Source: Kribbella monticola (GTDB lineage: Bacteria; Actinomycetota; Actinomycetes; Propionibacteriales; Kribbellaceae). Taken from it: DNA of 64,000 nucleotides. The translations under genes were made by a program, and so were the position numbers. The notes under the pieces are model-generated. The model was not told the DNA's origin. It saw only the letters and a list, made by a program, of their open reading frames with translations, and did not search any database. The stretch's first letter is position 1, and each line of letters starts with the position of its first letter. The stretch lies in assembly GCF_003261635.1 (NCBI RefSeq), contig NZ_QFXK01000029.1, forward strand, positions 310,001 through 374,000. The letters are read 5' to 3'. This document shows positions 17,071-24,077 of the stretch, one piece after another.

Positions 17071-18462
17071 CTACGGGTAGATCATGTGGTCGGGTGGGGT
17101 GGTGGTGCGGCGGGCTAGGGGGTAGTAGAGGGCGGCCGTGAGGGTGAGGCAGATGAGCCAGGAGATGTCGGCGCCGCCGAGTTTGGTCGTGAGAGGGCCG
17201 GTGTAGAGCTTCTGGGCCAGGAACGGGATCTGGGCGGCGATGCCGAGGAAATAGGAGCCTAGGGCAACTAGGTTCCAGGCGCCGTAGCGGCCGGCCGGGT
17301 CGTAGAGGGCCGGTACGTCGACCCGTTCGCGGGAGATCAGGTAGTAGTCGGTGAGGTTGATCGCGCTCCACGGCGTGAACACCATCAGCAGGACGAGAAC
17401 GAAGTTCTTGAAGTTGTCCAGGAAGTCGGCCGACGCGAAGATCGCGATCAGCACCGAGACGAGCAGGAAAGCACTCGTGTACGCCGCACGCACCGCGGGC
17501 CGGAAGGCCGCCGTACGGGTGAAGGCCGAGACGGTCGTCAGGATCGTCATCGAGCCGCCGTACGCGTTGAGGCAGTTGACCGCGAGCTTGCCGATCACGA
17601 TCACCAGATAGATCAGTACGCCGACCGCGCTCGGCCCGGCCAGCGAGCCGAGGTACCCGACCTGGTTCGCGAGGAACCCGGCGCCACCGGCTGCCACCAG
17701 CGCGCCCAGCGTCATCGACCACTGCGAGCCGATCACGCTGCCGAGAAAGGTGGCGAGGAACGTCGTCCGCTCCGGAGTGTCTCGCGGCAGGTAGCGCGAG
17801 TAGTCCGCGACGTACGGACCGAAGGTGAGTTGCCAGCCGGCGCCGAGCGAGATCGCCAGCAAGAAGGTGGCCCACGTGAACGGCTTGGCTCCGAAGAGGG
17901 CGCCGACGTCCACGGTGACGAGGAGGCGGATGCCGAGGTAGGTGAAGCCGATTACGCCGCAGACGGTCGCGATCCGCCCGAGCCGGTGGATCCAGCGGTA
18001 GCCGAGGGTCGCGACGATCGCGGTCAGTACGCCGAACACGATGATCCCGATCGCGGCGTCGTCCACGTGCAGGATCTTGTTCACCGCCTGGCCCGCGAGA
18101 ACCGTGCCGGTGGCGGCGAAGCCGAGGTACATGACGACCACGAGCACGAGCGGAACCACCGCGCCGTACACGCCGAACTGAGCCCAGCTGGAGATCATCT
18201 GCGGCAACCCGAGCCGCGGACCCTGGGCGGAGTGCAGGGCCATCACGATGCCGCCGAGCACGTTGCCGATCAGCAGCCCGATGATCGCCCAGAGCGCGTC
18301 GGCGCCGAAGACCACCGCAAGGGCACCGTCGACGACGGCGGTGACCTGCATGTTCGCGCCGAACCACAAGGTGAACTGGCTGATCGGCGTACCGTGCCGT
18401 TCGGCATCCGGTACGACGTCGATGCTGCGCCGCTCGATGACAACGTTGCTCATGCCGAGCAT
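17071..18462 (-). CDS. NCS1 family purine-cytosine permease
   Basis: A 463-residue integral membrane protein with about 12 helices. The N-terminal FTLWFGANMQVTAVVDGAL and the LGLPQMISSWAQFGVYGA stretch match NCS1 cytosine/purine/allantoin permeases, which import nucleobases with H+ or Na+. Start at the ATG 18462 (GGTGG 6-10 nt upstream), with an alternative at 18453; the frame's farther starts lie within the preceding gene. It begins 22 nt after the GNAT gene and is probably co-transcribed with it. The exact nucleobase is unknown. Confidence 0.88.
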   Translation of the reverse strand: MLGMSNVVIERRSIDVVPDAERHGTPISQFTLWFGANMQVTAVVDGALAVVFGADALWAIIGLLIGNVLGGIVMALHSAQGPRLGLPQMISSWAQFGVYGAVVPLVLVVVMYLGFAATGTVLAGQAVNKILHVDDAAIGIIVFGVLTAIVATLGYRWIHRLGRIATVCGVIGFTYLGIRLLVTVDVGALFGAKPFTWATFLLAISLGAGWQLTFGPYVADYSRYLPRDTPERTTFLATFLGSVIGSQWSMTLGALVAAGGAGFLANQVGYLGSLAGPSAVGVLIYLVIVIGKLAVNCLNAYGGSMTILTTVSAFTRTAAFRPAVRAAYTSAFLLVSVLIAIFASADFLDNFKNFVLVLLMVFTPWSAINLTDYYLISRERVDVPALYDPAGRYGAWNLVALGSYFLGIAAQIPFLAQKLYTGPLTTKLGGADISWLICLTLTAALYYPLARRTTTPPDHMIYP

Positions 18463-18484
18463 GTTGCCACCGACAACGAGTTCT

Positions 18485-19261
18485 CTAACGTAGATCTTCC
18501 AGGTGACCACCGGGGTCACCGAGATGTACTGCGGTCGCCTTCGGCGCGTAGCCGAGTCGCCGGTAGATCCGGTCCGCGCCGTCGTCGCCCGGCGTCAGCC
18601 AAGCCAGGGTGGCGCCGGCGTCTCCGAAGGCATGCCGGGTCGCGTACGCCGTTGCGATTGCGCCGAGACCGCGTCGCCGGTGCGAGGGGAGCGTGCCGAC
18701 TCCGGCGATCTCGGTGACGCCGTCCGCCACGGCCGTCCATGCGGCCGTTGCGGCTGGAACTCCGTCCACGCGGACCAGCACATTCCCGCCGTCGGCAGGA
18801 TCGGGCTGGTACGACCGTTCCCCGAGCGCCATCTCGTACGCCGAGGCTGCGACCGCATCCGCCTCGGCCAGCTCCTCGGCCGAGGACACCACTGAAACAG
18901 TCACGTCTTCGGGAAGGTCGGGGAGGACGAGATCGGCCGGCTCGAGTACGAGGAGCGGTGGGCGCGCGGCGATGATCATGCCGTTCGCGGCGAGCGCGTC
19001 GGCGAGGCCGGGGCTGGCCTCCTCGATCAGTTCGACGCTGAGCCAGCGGCCCTCGGCGGCGAACGCTTTGCGGATGGTGTCCAGCGCCCAGGGCACCTCT
19101 TCGGAGTCGAACGGCGTACCAGGCTCGGCCGCCACGGCTCCCGACAAGAACCACAGGTCACTGTCGTGCAGCAACCCCACCAACGGCCCCGCCACGATCT
19201 GCCGCCGCGACCTGATTCGCCCTTGCAACTGAGCGGACGCAATCCGAACACCGATCTCCAC
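18485..19261 (-). CDS. GNAT family N-acetyltransferase
   Basis: A 258-residue protein whose C-terminal half is a GNAT domain. The acetyl-CoA loop reads VGTLPSHRRRGLGAIAT (about 195-212), followed by IYRRLGYAPKATAVHLG. The N-terminal ~110 residues are less typical and may form a second, degenerate GNAT lobe. GTG start at 19261; a TAGGGT -10 box ends 6 nt upstream and no ribosome-binding site is seen, so the mRNA may be leaderless. First gene of a pair with the NCS1 permease. Substrate unknown. Confidence 0.82.
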   Translation of the reverse strand: MEIGVRIASAQLQGRIRSRRQIVAGPLVGLLHDSDLWFLSGAVAAEPGTPFDSEEVPWALDTIRKAFAAEGRWLSVELIEEASPGLADALAANGMIIAARPPLLVLEPADLVLPDLPEDVTVSVVSSAEELAEADAVAASAYEMALGERSYQPDPADGGNVLVRVDGVPAATAAWTAVADGVTEIAGVGTLPSHRRRGLGAIATAYATRHAFGDAGATLAWLTPGDDGADRIYRRLGYAPKATAVHLGDPGGHLEDLR

Positions 19262-19303
19262 CCCACGACCCTAGATCAATCCCCGGACAAGCAAGGCAAG
19301 GGT

Positions 19304-19729
19304 TCAGTTGGCCAGGAGGAGCAGGTCCAGGAGGCGGTGGAGATCGGGCTCGGCAGGGGCGGTGGGAAGTAGAGGGCTCAGGGCGTCGAGGGTGGCGACG
19401 AGGTGGGCTCGTACTGCGGGGCGGGTGGTGTTGTGGCTGGTGGCGAGGTGGCGGATCACCTGGGTGGCGCGAGGGGAGGCGTCCAGCAACGCGGCGATGG
19501 CTTCGCTGGACGCGGCGGGTTCAGGGGTGTCGGCCAAGGAGACGGTGAGGGTGGCACCGAGGGCTGTGGAGAGGCGGTCGAGGGCGGCCAGCGTCGGGTT
19601 GCCGCGGCCGTTCTCGAGGTTCGCGATGTAGGGCACCGAGAGGCCGGCGTCGACGGCTACCGAGGCGATCGTCCGGTCGGCTGCCTTCCGGCGTGCCCGG
19701 AGCGCGTTGCCCAGTTCGAGTTCATCCAC
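19304..19729 (-). CDS. XRE family transcriptional regulator
   Basis: A 141-residue protein with an N-terminal Cro/CI helix-turn-helix (ALRARRKAADRTIASVAVDAGLSVPYIANLENGRGNP, residues 9-45) and an all-helical Leu/Ala-rich C-terminal part, perhaps for dimerisation. GTG start at 19729, with a TAGGCT -10 box (19741-19736) 6 nt upstream and no ribosome-binding site, implying a leaderless transcript. Divergent from the MFS exporter at 19795; a dyad covers both promoters, so it probably represses the exporter and itself. Confidence 0.87.
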   Translation of the reverse strand: MDELELGNALRARRKAADRTIASVAVDAGLSVPYIANLENGRGNPTLAALDRLSTALGATLTVSLADTPEPAASSEAIAALLDASPRATQVIRHLATSHNTTRPAVRAHLVATLDALSPLLPTAPAEPDLHRLLDLLLLAN

Positions 19730-19735
19730 CCGGCC

Positions 19736-19785
19736 AGCCTATCTTCACAGAACACTCTTGCCAAGAAGTGTTCTCACGAGATACT
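19736..19785. promoter_or_regulatory. overlapping divergent promoters with shared operator dyad
   Basis: Plus strand: -35 TTGCCA (19758-19763), 16-bp spacer, -10 GATACT (19780-19785) for the MFS gene. Minus strand: -35 TTGGCA (19764-19759), 17-bp spacer, -10 TAGGCT (19741-19736) for the XRE gene. The two -35 boxes occupy the same TTGCCAA. They sit at the centre of a dyad with arms AGAACACT (19749-19756) and AGTGTTCT (19767-19774), extended by CTTG/CAAG. A protein on the dyad would block both promoters. Confidence 0.75.
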
Positions 19786-19794
19786 TTCCGCTGC

Positions 19795-21012
19795 GTGCGG
19801 ATCTTTCGGAACCACGACTTCAGACTGCTCTGGACCAGCAATGCGATCTCCGGCATCGGCTCGTGGCTGCTGATCGTGGCGCTTCCCGTCCAGGTGTTCG
19901 CCTTGACGGGATCGGCGGCGGCAACCGGGCTGACCTTGGCCCTGGAAGCCCTTCCTGCCTTGGTGATCGGCCCCTGGGCCGGCGCAGTACTGGACCGCTG
20001 GAACCTGTCCCGTGCCATGTGGCTGGCCGATCTCGCCAGCGCGGCCGCGGTGGCGTCGATCCTGCTCGCCGATCGGGCTGAGCGGGTGTGGATCATTTAT
20101 GTCGCCGTCCTGGCCGAGAACCTTGCCACCACGGTGTTCCGCCCGGCCGCGCGCGCCCTCACGCCGAGGGTTGTCGGCGCCGGTGAAGAACTCGCCGCAG
20201 CCAATTCCCTCACGGCTTTCTCCGGCAGCGTCATCCGGCTGGCCGCGCCACCACTCGGCGCGGTGCTGCTGGCCGGCCCGGGTATTCGGTTCGTTCTCGT
20301 CGTCGACGTCGCCAGCTATTTGTTGTCAGCGGCAATCATCGCCACGGTCAGCCGGCGCCTGACCCACAGTCCCGAAACCCACCAAGAAGCGCCCGGAGCG
20401 CTGCACGGCCTTCGCTCCCTGAGCGAAAGCAAGATCCTCCGCGGCATTCTCGCCGCCAACGGCGTCTTCCTCACCGCCAACGCCGGACTCACCGCCCTCC
20501 TCGTACCACTCATTGTCGAACGTCTCCACGCACCCGGCTACGCGATCGGCTATCTGATCTCCGGCCTCGGTGCGGGATATCTGCTCGGCGCCGCGATCAG
20601 CACGAAAGCCTCGACCTGGTTGAGTGTGCGCAATCTGCTGGTCGTCACCCAGGTCGCCACAGCGGCCGCCTTCTTCGCTCTCGTCAACGCCCGGAACGTC
20701 AACCAGGCCGTCCTCGCCGCCGCTCTGATCGGCGTACCGGGCAGCGTCCTGCTGATCACCGCCGAGACCACCGTCCAACGCGTCACCCCGGCAGGCATGC
20801 TGGCCAGGATCGGGGCTCTGTTCTTCGCTATGGATTCACTCTCCGTCATTCTCGGCGCTCTGATCGCCCCTGCCTTGACCACGCTGATCGGGCTTCCGAC
20901 GGCTCTCAATCTTCTCGCCGCCTCGGCTCTGACGGCTGCCCCGATCACCCTTCTCGCGGTGCCCGCGCATCCCGCCGCACTCATCCGCCCGAAGGTGCCG
21001 GAGCCGCGGTGA
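19795..21012 (+). CDS. MFS transporter
   Basis: A 405-residue exporter-like protein with about 12 membrane segments. The N-terminus FRNHDFRLLWTSNAISGIGSWLLIVALPVQVF is typical of the enterobactin-exporter/macrolide-efflux (MefA-like) MFS group. The start is the GTG at 19795, 9 nt after a GATACT -10 box and lacking a ribosome-binding site; an upstream in-frame extension would run through the promoter and is rejected. Controlled, by position, by the divergent XRE regulator. Substrate unknown. Confidence 0.87.
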   Translation: MRIFRNHDFRLLWTSNAISGIGSWLLIVALPVQVFALTGSAAATGLTLALEALPALVIGPWAGAVLDRWNLSRAMWLADLASAAAVASILLADRAERVWIIYVAVLAENLATTVFRPAARALTPRVVGAGEELAAANSLTAFSGSVIRLAAPPLGAVLLAGPGIRFVLVVDVASYLLSAAIIATVSRRLTHSPETHQEAPGALHGLRSLSESKILRGILAANGVFLTANAGLTALLVPLIVERLHAPGYAIGYLISGLGAGYLLGAAISTKASTWLSVRNLLVVTQVATAAAFFALVNARNVNQAVLAAALIGVPGSVLLITAETTVQRVTPAGMLARIGALFFAMDSLSVILGALIAPALTTLIGLPTALNLLAASALTAAPITLLAVPAHPAALIRPKVPEPR

Positions 21013-21330
21013 CCGCTCCGTGTCCGGACGACTCCCAGCGGTTACCAGGATGTCCGACAATTTGATCTGCATCGAAAGAACGGCAGTGTTCGAATCGTTA
21101 TTGGTAAATCCGCGCAAACATTCTTGACAGCGGAAATCCTTCGTCCGGCCGGAACCGCTCCCATCCGCCCTGACCAGCGGTTTCACCGTTGTAACCGGGT
21201 CAGCGGCAGGCGGGCGGCCGGAACCGGCGTAAGGCCTCTGTTAAGGTCCCTGCCGGTTTATTCCCCGGCCCGGCTTTTTGCGGTGTTCTTCTCTTATCCG
21301 CAAACCGCCACTGCAGACGAAGGACCGAAG
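21013..21330. other. intergenic leader region before the small two-gene unit
   Basis: 318 bp after the MFS gene. A patch of lower GC at 21055-21130 may hold a promoter. The segment 21150-21280 is rich in short inverted repeats (CCGG/GGCC, CGGTT/AACCG) and ends in a pyrimidine-rich stretch, so a structured 5' leader is possible. No known riboswitch was recognised and no credible open frame was found. Confidence 0.45.
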
Positions 21331-21531
21331 ATGACCGAGTCGTTCGAGACCACCGCACCGCACCGCCGCGTGCGGGTCTGGTTCGGCGCCCACCCGATCG
21401 CGGATCACACCGCCGTCGCGGATCAGGCCGCACAGTACGAAGAAGCCATGCGCCGCCGGTTCGCGTCGCTGCGAGTAACCAGTGAGCCCGTCCTGGTGAC
21501 CACCGCGACGCCCGCGGAAATGTCGCGATGA
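21331..21531 (+). CDS. small protein, partner of the resolvase-like protein
   Basis: A 66-residue protein starting at the ATG 21331 with AAGGA 6 nt upstream. It has no membrane segment or cysteine. The central block RVRVWFGAHPIADHTAVADQAAQYEEAMRRRF looks conserved in character (strand then amphipathic helix), but I do not recognise a family. It overlaps the next gene by 4 nt (ATGA), so the two are translationally coupled. Confidence 0.7.
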   Translation: MTESFETTAPHRRVRVWFGAHPIADHTAVADQAAQYEEAMRRRFASLRVTSEPVLVTTATPAEMSR

Positions 21532-21836
21532 CCACCCGCCCGACGTTGCTCGGCTACGTGCGAGCCGACGCGTTGAGCTGCGCGGAGGAGCTGGCCGCGG
21601 CCACCGACTCGCTGGCACTGTTCGCCAGCACCGAGGGCTACACCCTCGGCACCGTCTACACCGAGCGGGACGCCGCCGAGTCCGCCGCGTTCTACGCGCT
21701 GCTGGACGAGGCGAAGCGGACCGAGGTTCGGGCGGTCGTGGTACCGAGTCTGCAGCACCTCGGCGCGGTCGGAGCACCCGCCGGGATGCGGCAGCAACTC
21801 GAGTTCTACCCGGCCCACGCGGTCGACAAGAGGTAA
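21528..21836 (+). CDS. resolvase N-terminal-domain-like protein, predicted inactive
   Basis: A 102-residue protein whose first ~75 residues follow the serine-recombinase catalytic fold: LLGYVRADALS at the start, YTERDAAES, and a central VVVPSLQHLG. Compared with gamma-delta resolvase, the catalytic Ser after Tyr-x-Arg-x is Asp14, and both arginines of the KLDRLGR motif are absent (SLQHLG). There is no DNA-binding helix-turn-helix. It therefore cannot be a working recombinase and may be a domesticated fold. Coupled to the 66-residue gene upstream; terminator downstream. Confidence 0.65.
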   Translation: MTTRPTLLGYVRADALSCAEELAAATDSLALFASTEGYTLGTVYTERDAAESAAFYALLDEAKRTEVRAVVVPSLQHLGAVGAPAGMRQQLEFYPAHAVDKR

Positions 21837-21934
21837 CCCCAGACAAGCGGAGCTGACGTCTTGACCCCTGCATCGGCGTCGGTTCCGCTCTCCACCTCCA
21901 CAGCTGCACCGGAATGCCGGGCGGTAGTGGATAA

Positions 21935-21966
21935 AAGGCCCCACCGGCTGCTACCGGTGGGGCCTT
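21935..21966. terminator. bidirectional hairpin terminator
   Basis: AAGGCCCCACCGG (21935-21947) pairs perfectly with CCGGTGGGGCCTT (21954-21966), loop of 6. It lies between the convergent resolvase-like gene and the M15-like peptidase gene; the flanking A and T runs give it an intrinsic terminator form in both directions. Confidence 0.85.
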
Positions 21967-21987
21967 GTCATGTCCCGGCCGCAGGGC

Positions 21988-22758
21988 TCAGGCGATGATC
22001 GTGTAGCCGTACCGCTGCATGACTGCCCCGGTGGCTGCGTTGAAGACACCGGTGGCCGGCAGCTTGAACTTGAGCTGGATCTTCCTCACCATCTGCTGGA
22101 AGTGCAGATGCCACGGCACTCCGGCCGGTGGCCGGGTCTCGGCCTGGCTGATCGCCGCGACCTTCGGGTGCGCGGCCCAGGCGAGCACCTGGGCCCGGTC
22201 CGCGCCCCAAACACCGCTCATCGAGTCGTGAGTGCGGGCGTACTCCATCGCTCCCAGCGAGATCGTCGTGTTCGGCGGCGGTGGCGGTTGCACGCCGGGC
22301 ACGGGATTCGGGTGGTAGTGCTGATACAACTCCCACGTCATCCCGTAGTACCCAGGCGGTCCGTCGTCGCGGCCCCGGCTCGCCAGCCCGTTACGGCAAC
22401 GCCGGTACTCCGCGACCTGGTTGGCCGCGCCGCGCGACAGATCCTTGTCGCCCTGGGCGATCGCGTGCACGTGGTACGGCCAGTTCGATTGCGCCGGCGT
22501 CCGCAACCAGGCCGCGAAGCCGACCTGCCGCAACGCCAGTACTACGGCCTGCCGCTGCGCCTGGTTGAGGTCCGCGCAGGCCACGTCGACCGCGCCACCA
22601 CCGTCGTGGGTGCCGGCCGAAGCCGCCACTCCGCCCTTGTTGTAGGACCCCTGCAGGATCGTGAACTGGAACTTCGCCAGACGCTCCGCGGCCTGGATCA
22701 TCGCCACAGTCCGCTGGTTCAGCTGCTTGCCCCGCCAGATGATCCTTGCCTCAGGCAT
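21988..22758 (-). CDS. M15-like peptidase with C-terminal peptidoglycan-binding-like domain, no signal peptide
   Basis: A 256-residue protein. The HxxGxAxD motif of M15 metallopeptidases is exact at 51-58 (H51, D58), and a second zinc motif HVH follows at 96-98 (H98). This set is typical of D,D-carboxypeptidases and phage endolysins. The C-terminal ~35 residues (KIQLKFKLPATGVFNAATGAVMQRYGY) resemble a peptidoglycan-binding repeat, after a Pro-rich linker (~150-165). No signal peptide or membrane segment is present, so export would need another route. The start overlaps the end of a 39-codon acidic ORF by 8 nt. Confidence 0.75.
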   Translation of the reverse strand: MPEARIIWRGKQLNQRTVAMIQAAERLAKFQFTILQGSYNKGGVAASAGTHDGGGAVDVACADLNQAQRQAVVLALRQVGFAAWLRTPAQSNWPYHVHAIAQGDKDLSRGAANQVAEYRRCRNGLASRGRDDGPPGYYGMTWELYQHYHPNPVPGVQPPPPPNTTISLGAMEYARTHDSMSGVWGADRAQVLAWAAHPKVAAISQAETRPPAGVPWHLHFQQMVRKIQLKFKLPATGVFNAATGAVMQRYGYTIIA

Positions 22759-22870
22759 CTAATTCTCCGAGGATCCGGTCCGCGTCCTCGGCGGCGCCGA
22801 GCGCCTCGAGAACGTCCAGGTCCTCGTCGGTCAGCTCGTCGTCGTGGACTTGTTCGAAGACGTCCGTCAT
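22751..22870 (-). CDS. small acidic peptide (39 residues)
   Basis: A short ORF starting at ATG 22870 behind a strong ribosome-binding site (GGGGAGGGGAAG, 22886-22875 region). Of 39 residues, 15 are Asp or Glu, with one Arg and no Cys; it reads MTDVFEQVHDDELTDEDLDV at the start and ends ILGELDA. It overlaps the M15-like peptidase gene by 8 nt, so the two should be translated together. No family was recognised. A regulatory or chaperone-like peptide, or a leader/precursor peptide, are possible roles (inference). Confidence 0.6.
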   Translation of the reverse strand: MTDVFEQVHDDELTDEDLDVLEALGAAEDADRILGELDA

Positions 22871-22886
22871 CGCACTTCCCCTCCCC

Positions 22887-23140
22887 TTGTACACCGCCCG
22901 CAGCCACCCCCGGCCACGGAACGCTTTTCAGCGTAGGTGCCACCGGGGGCACCCGTCCACGGGCGGTCGAGCGGGCGAAGGTATGAGGAACGTCAAGTTT
23001 TCCGCCGCCGATTGGTTCGCATCCGCGCCGATGGGGTACCTCTTGACGTGTCCCGCGGTTCAGTCGGCCCCATTCGGGCATGGGTGGTGCTCACCGAGCC
23101 GCGAGTTCTCCCACTGAGGGGCGGGAGGACGACCGACGGT
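22887..23140. other. intergenic region with a long-range inverted repeat
   Basis: About 250 bp before the acidic-peptide operon. ACGTCAAG (22990-22997) and CTTGACGT (23042-23049) form 8-bp arms separated by 44 bp. This may be a pair of operator half-sites or a large stem-loop. On the minus strand the CTTGAC motifs could also act as -35 boxes. No coding frame with a ribosome-binding site was seen. Confidence 0.4.
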
Positions 23141-23168
23141 GGCGGGCGTATCCCACGGTACGCCCGCC
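23141..23168 (-). terminator. hairpin terminator after the methyltransferase gene
   Basis: GGCGGGCGTA (23141-23150) pairs with TACGCCCGCC (23159-23168) around an 8-nt loop, 38 nt beyond the methyltransferase stop codon. Confidence 0.75.
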
Positions 23169-23205
23169 CCTGGGTCGGTCCCGGACTCCGTACCGGTCAT
23201 AGCCT

Positions 23206-23988
23206 TCAGAGCGCAGAGGCGACGAACAGGTAGCGGTTCAGGCTGAAGAAGTAGGACTCGCCCAGGCTGCGCAGGTCGTCCGCCCAGGCCTTGGCGTCGG
23301 CCTCGGTGACGTCGCCCCGGCCGGGAACGAAGCCGGCGACGATGTCGATCAGGCCCGCGCTGTAGGTGCGCGGATCGAAGCCCGCGTTCAGCATCGGCAC
23401 CACGTCGCGATGGGTGACCGTGAAGCCGGCCCCGGCGAGCGAGTCACCGAGCGTCCGCGGCAGGTGCGGATCCTCGAGGTGCTCCTCGAATGCGGTCAGT
23501 ACCCGGGCCATCCGCGCGTCGTCGCGGGAACGCCACACGATCGAGTCCCAGTCGGTGTCCAGTACGACGACACGCCCGGCCGGCCGCAGTACCCGGCGGA
23601 TCTCCGCGAGCGCGCCGGCCACGTCCTCGACGTACTCGAGGACCTGCGTGGAGACCACCACGTCGAAGCTCTCGGCACCGTACGGGAGCCGGCCGGCGGC
23701 AGCCGACTCCAGCTCGATCTTCGGCCCGCCCGGGACGCTCGCCCGGGTGCCGGCGATCGCGAGCATGCTCTCGCTGACGTCGACCCCGCAGACCCGTCCG
23801 TCGGCGCCGACCTCGGCGGCCATCTCGGCCGCCAGCAGGCCGGGACCGACGCCGACGTCGAGCACCCGGTCGCCCGGCCGCAAGGCCAGCGCGATCCGGA
23901 CCACCCGGCGCTGCTCGATCACGTCCGGGGTCGTGTAGACCGCTTCGATCTGCCGTGACACCTCGGGGTCGAACTGCAGATTGCTCAT
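23206..23988 (-). CDS. SAM-dependent methyltransferase
   Basis: A 260-residue class I methyltransferase. Motif I is VLDVGVGPGLLAAEMA (about 43-58), the acidic residue ending strand 2 is in VCGVDVSESML, and motif post-I/II is FDVVVSTQVLEYVEDVAGALAEIRRVLRPAGRVVVLD, typical of Methyltransf_11/UbiE-like enzymes. The ATG at 23988 begins MSNLQFDPEVSRQIEAVY; an ATG at 24003 is the alternative. It lies 90 bp downstream of the secreted peptidase gene on the same strand. Substrate unknown; UbiE/MenG-like quinone methylation is one possibility. Confidence 0.82.
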   Translation of the reverse strand: MSNLQFDPEVSRQIEAVYTTPDVIEQRRVVRIALALRPGDRVLDVGVGPGLLAAEMAAEVGADGRVCGVDVSESMLAIAGTRASVPGGPKIELESAAAGRLPYGAESFDVVVSTQVLEYVEDVAGALAEIRRVLRPAGRVVVLDTDWDSIVWRSRDDARMARVLTAFEEHLEDPHLPRTLGDSLAGAGFTVTHRDVVPMLNAGFDPRTYSAGLIDIVAGFVPGRGDVTEADAKAWADDLRSLGESYFFSLNRYLFVASAL

Positions 23989-24077
23989 CCCCGGTGTTCC
24001 CATCCGCCCATGGACGACATCATGGTCCGCCCGACCCCGAAAGCGGGAGACCAGATGCCCACCAATCACATCAAGTG

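Noticed and set aside
21150-21280. Riboswitch in the leader before 21331
   Set aside because: Short inverted repeats are present, but no conserved core of a known class was recognised, so it is only noted as a possibly structured leader.
21528-21836. Active site-specific recombinase or mobile element
   Set aside because: Catalytic Ser and Arg residues are missing, there is no DNA-binding domain, and no inverted repeats or transposase genes are nearby.
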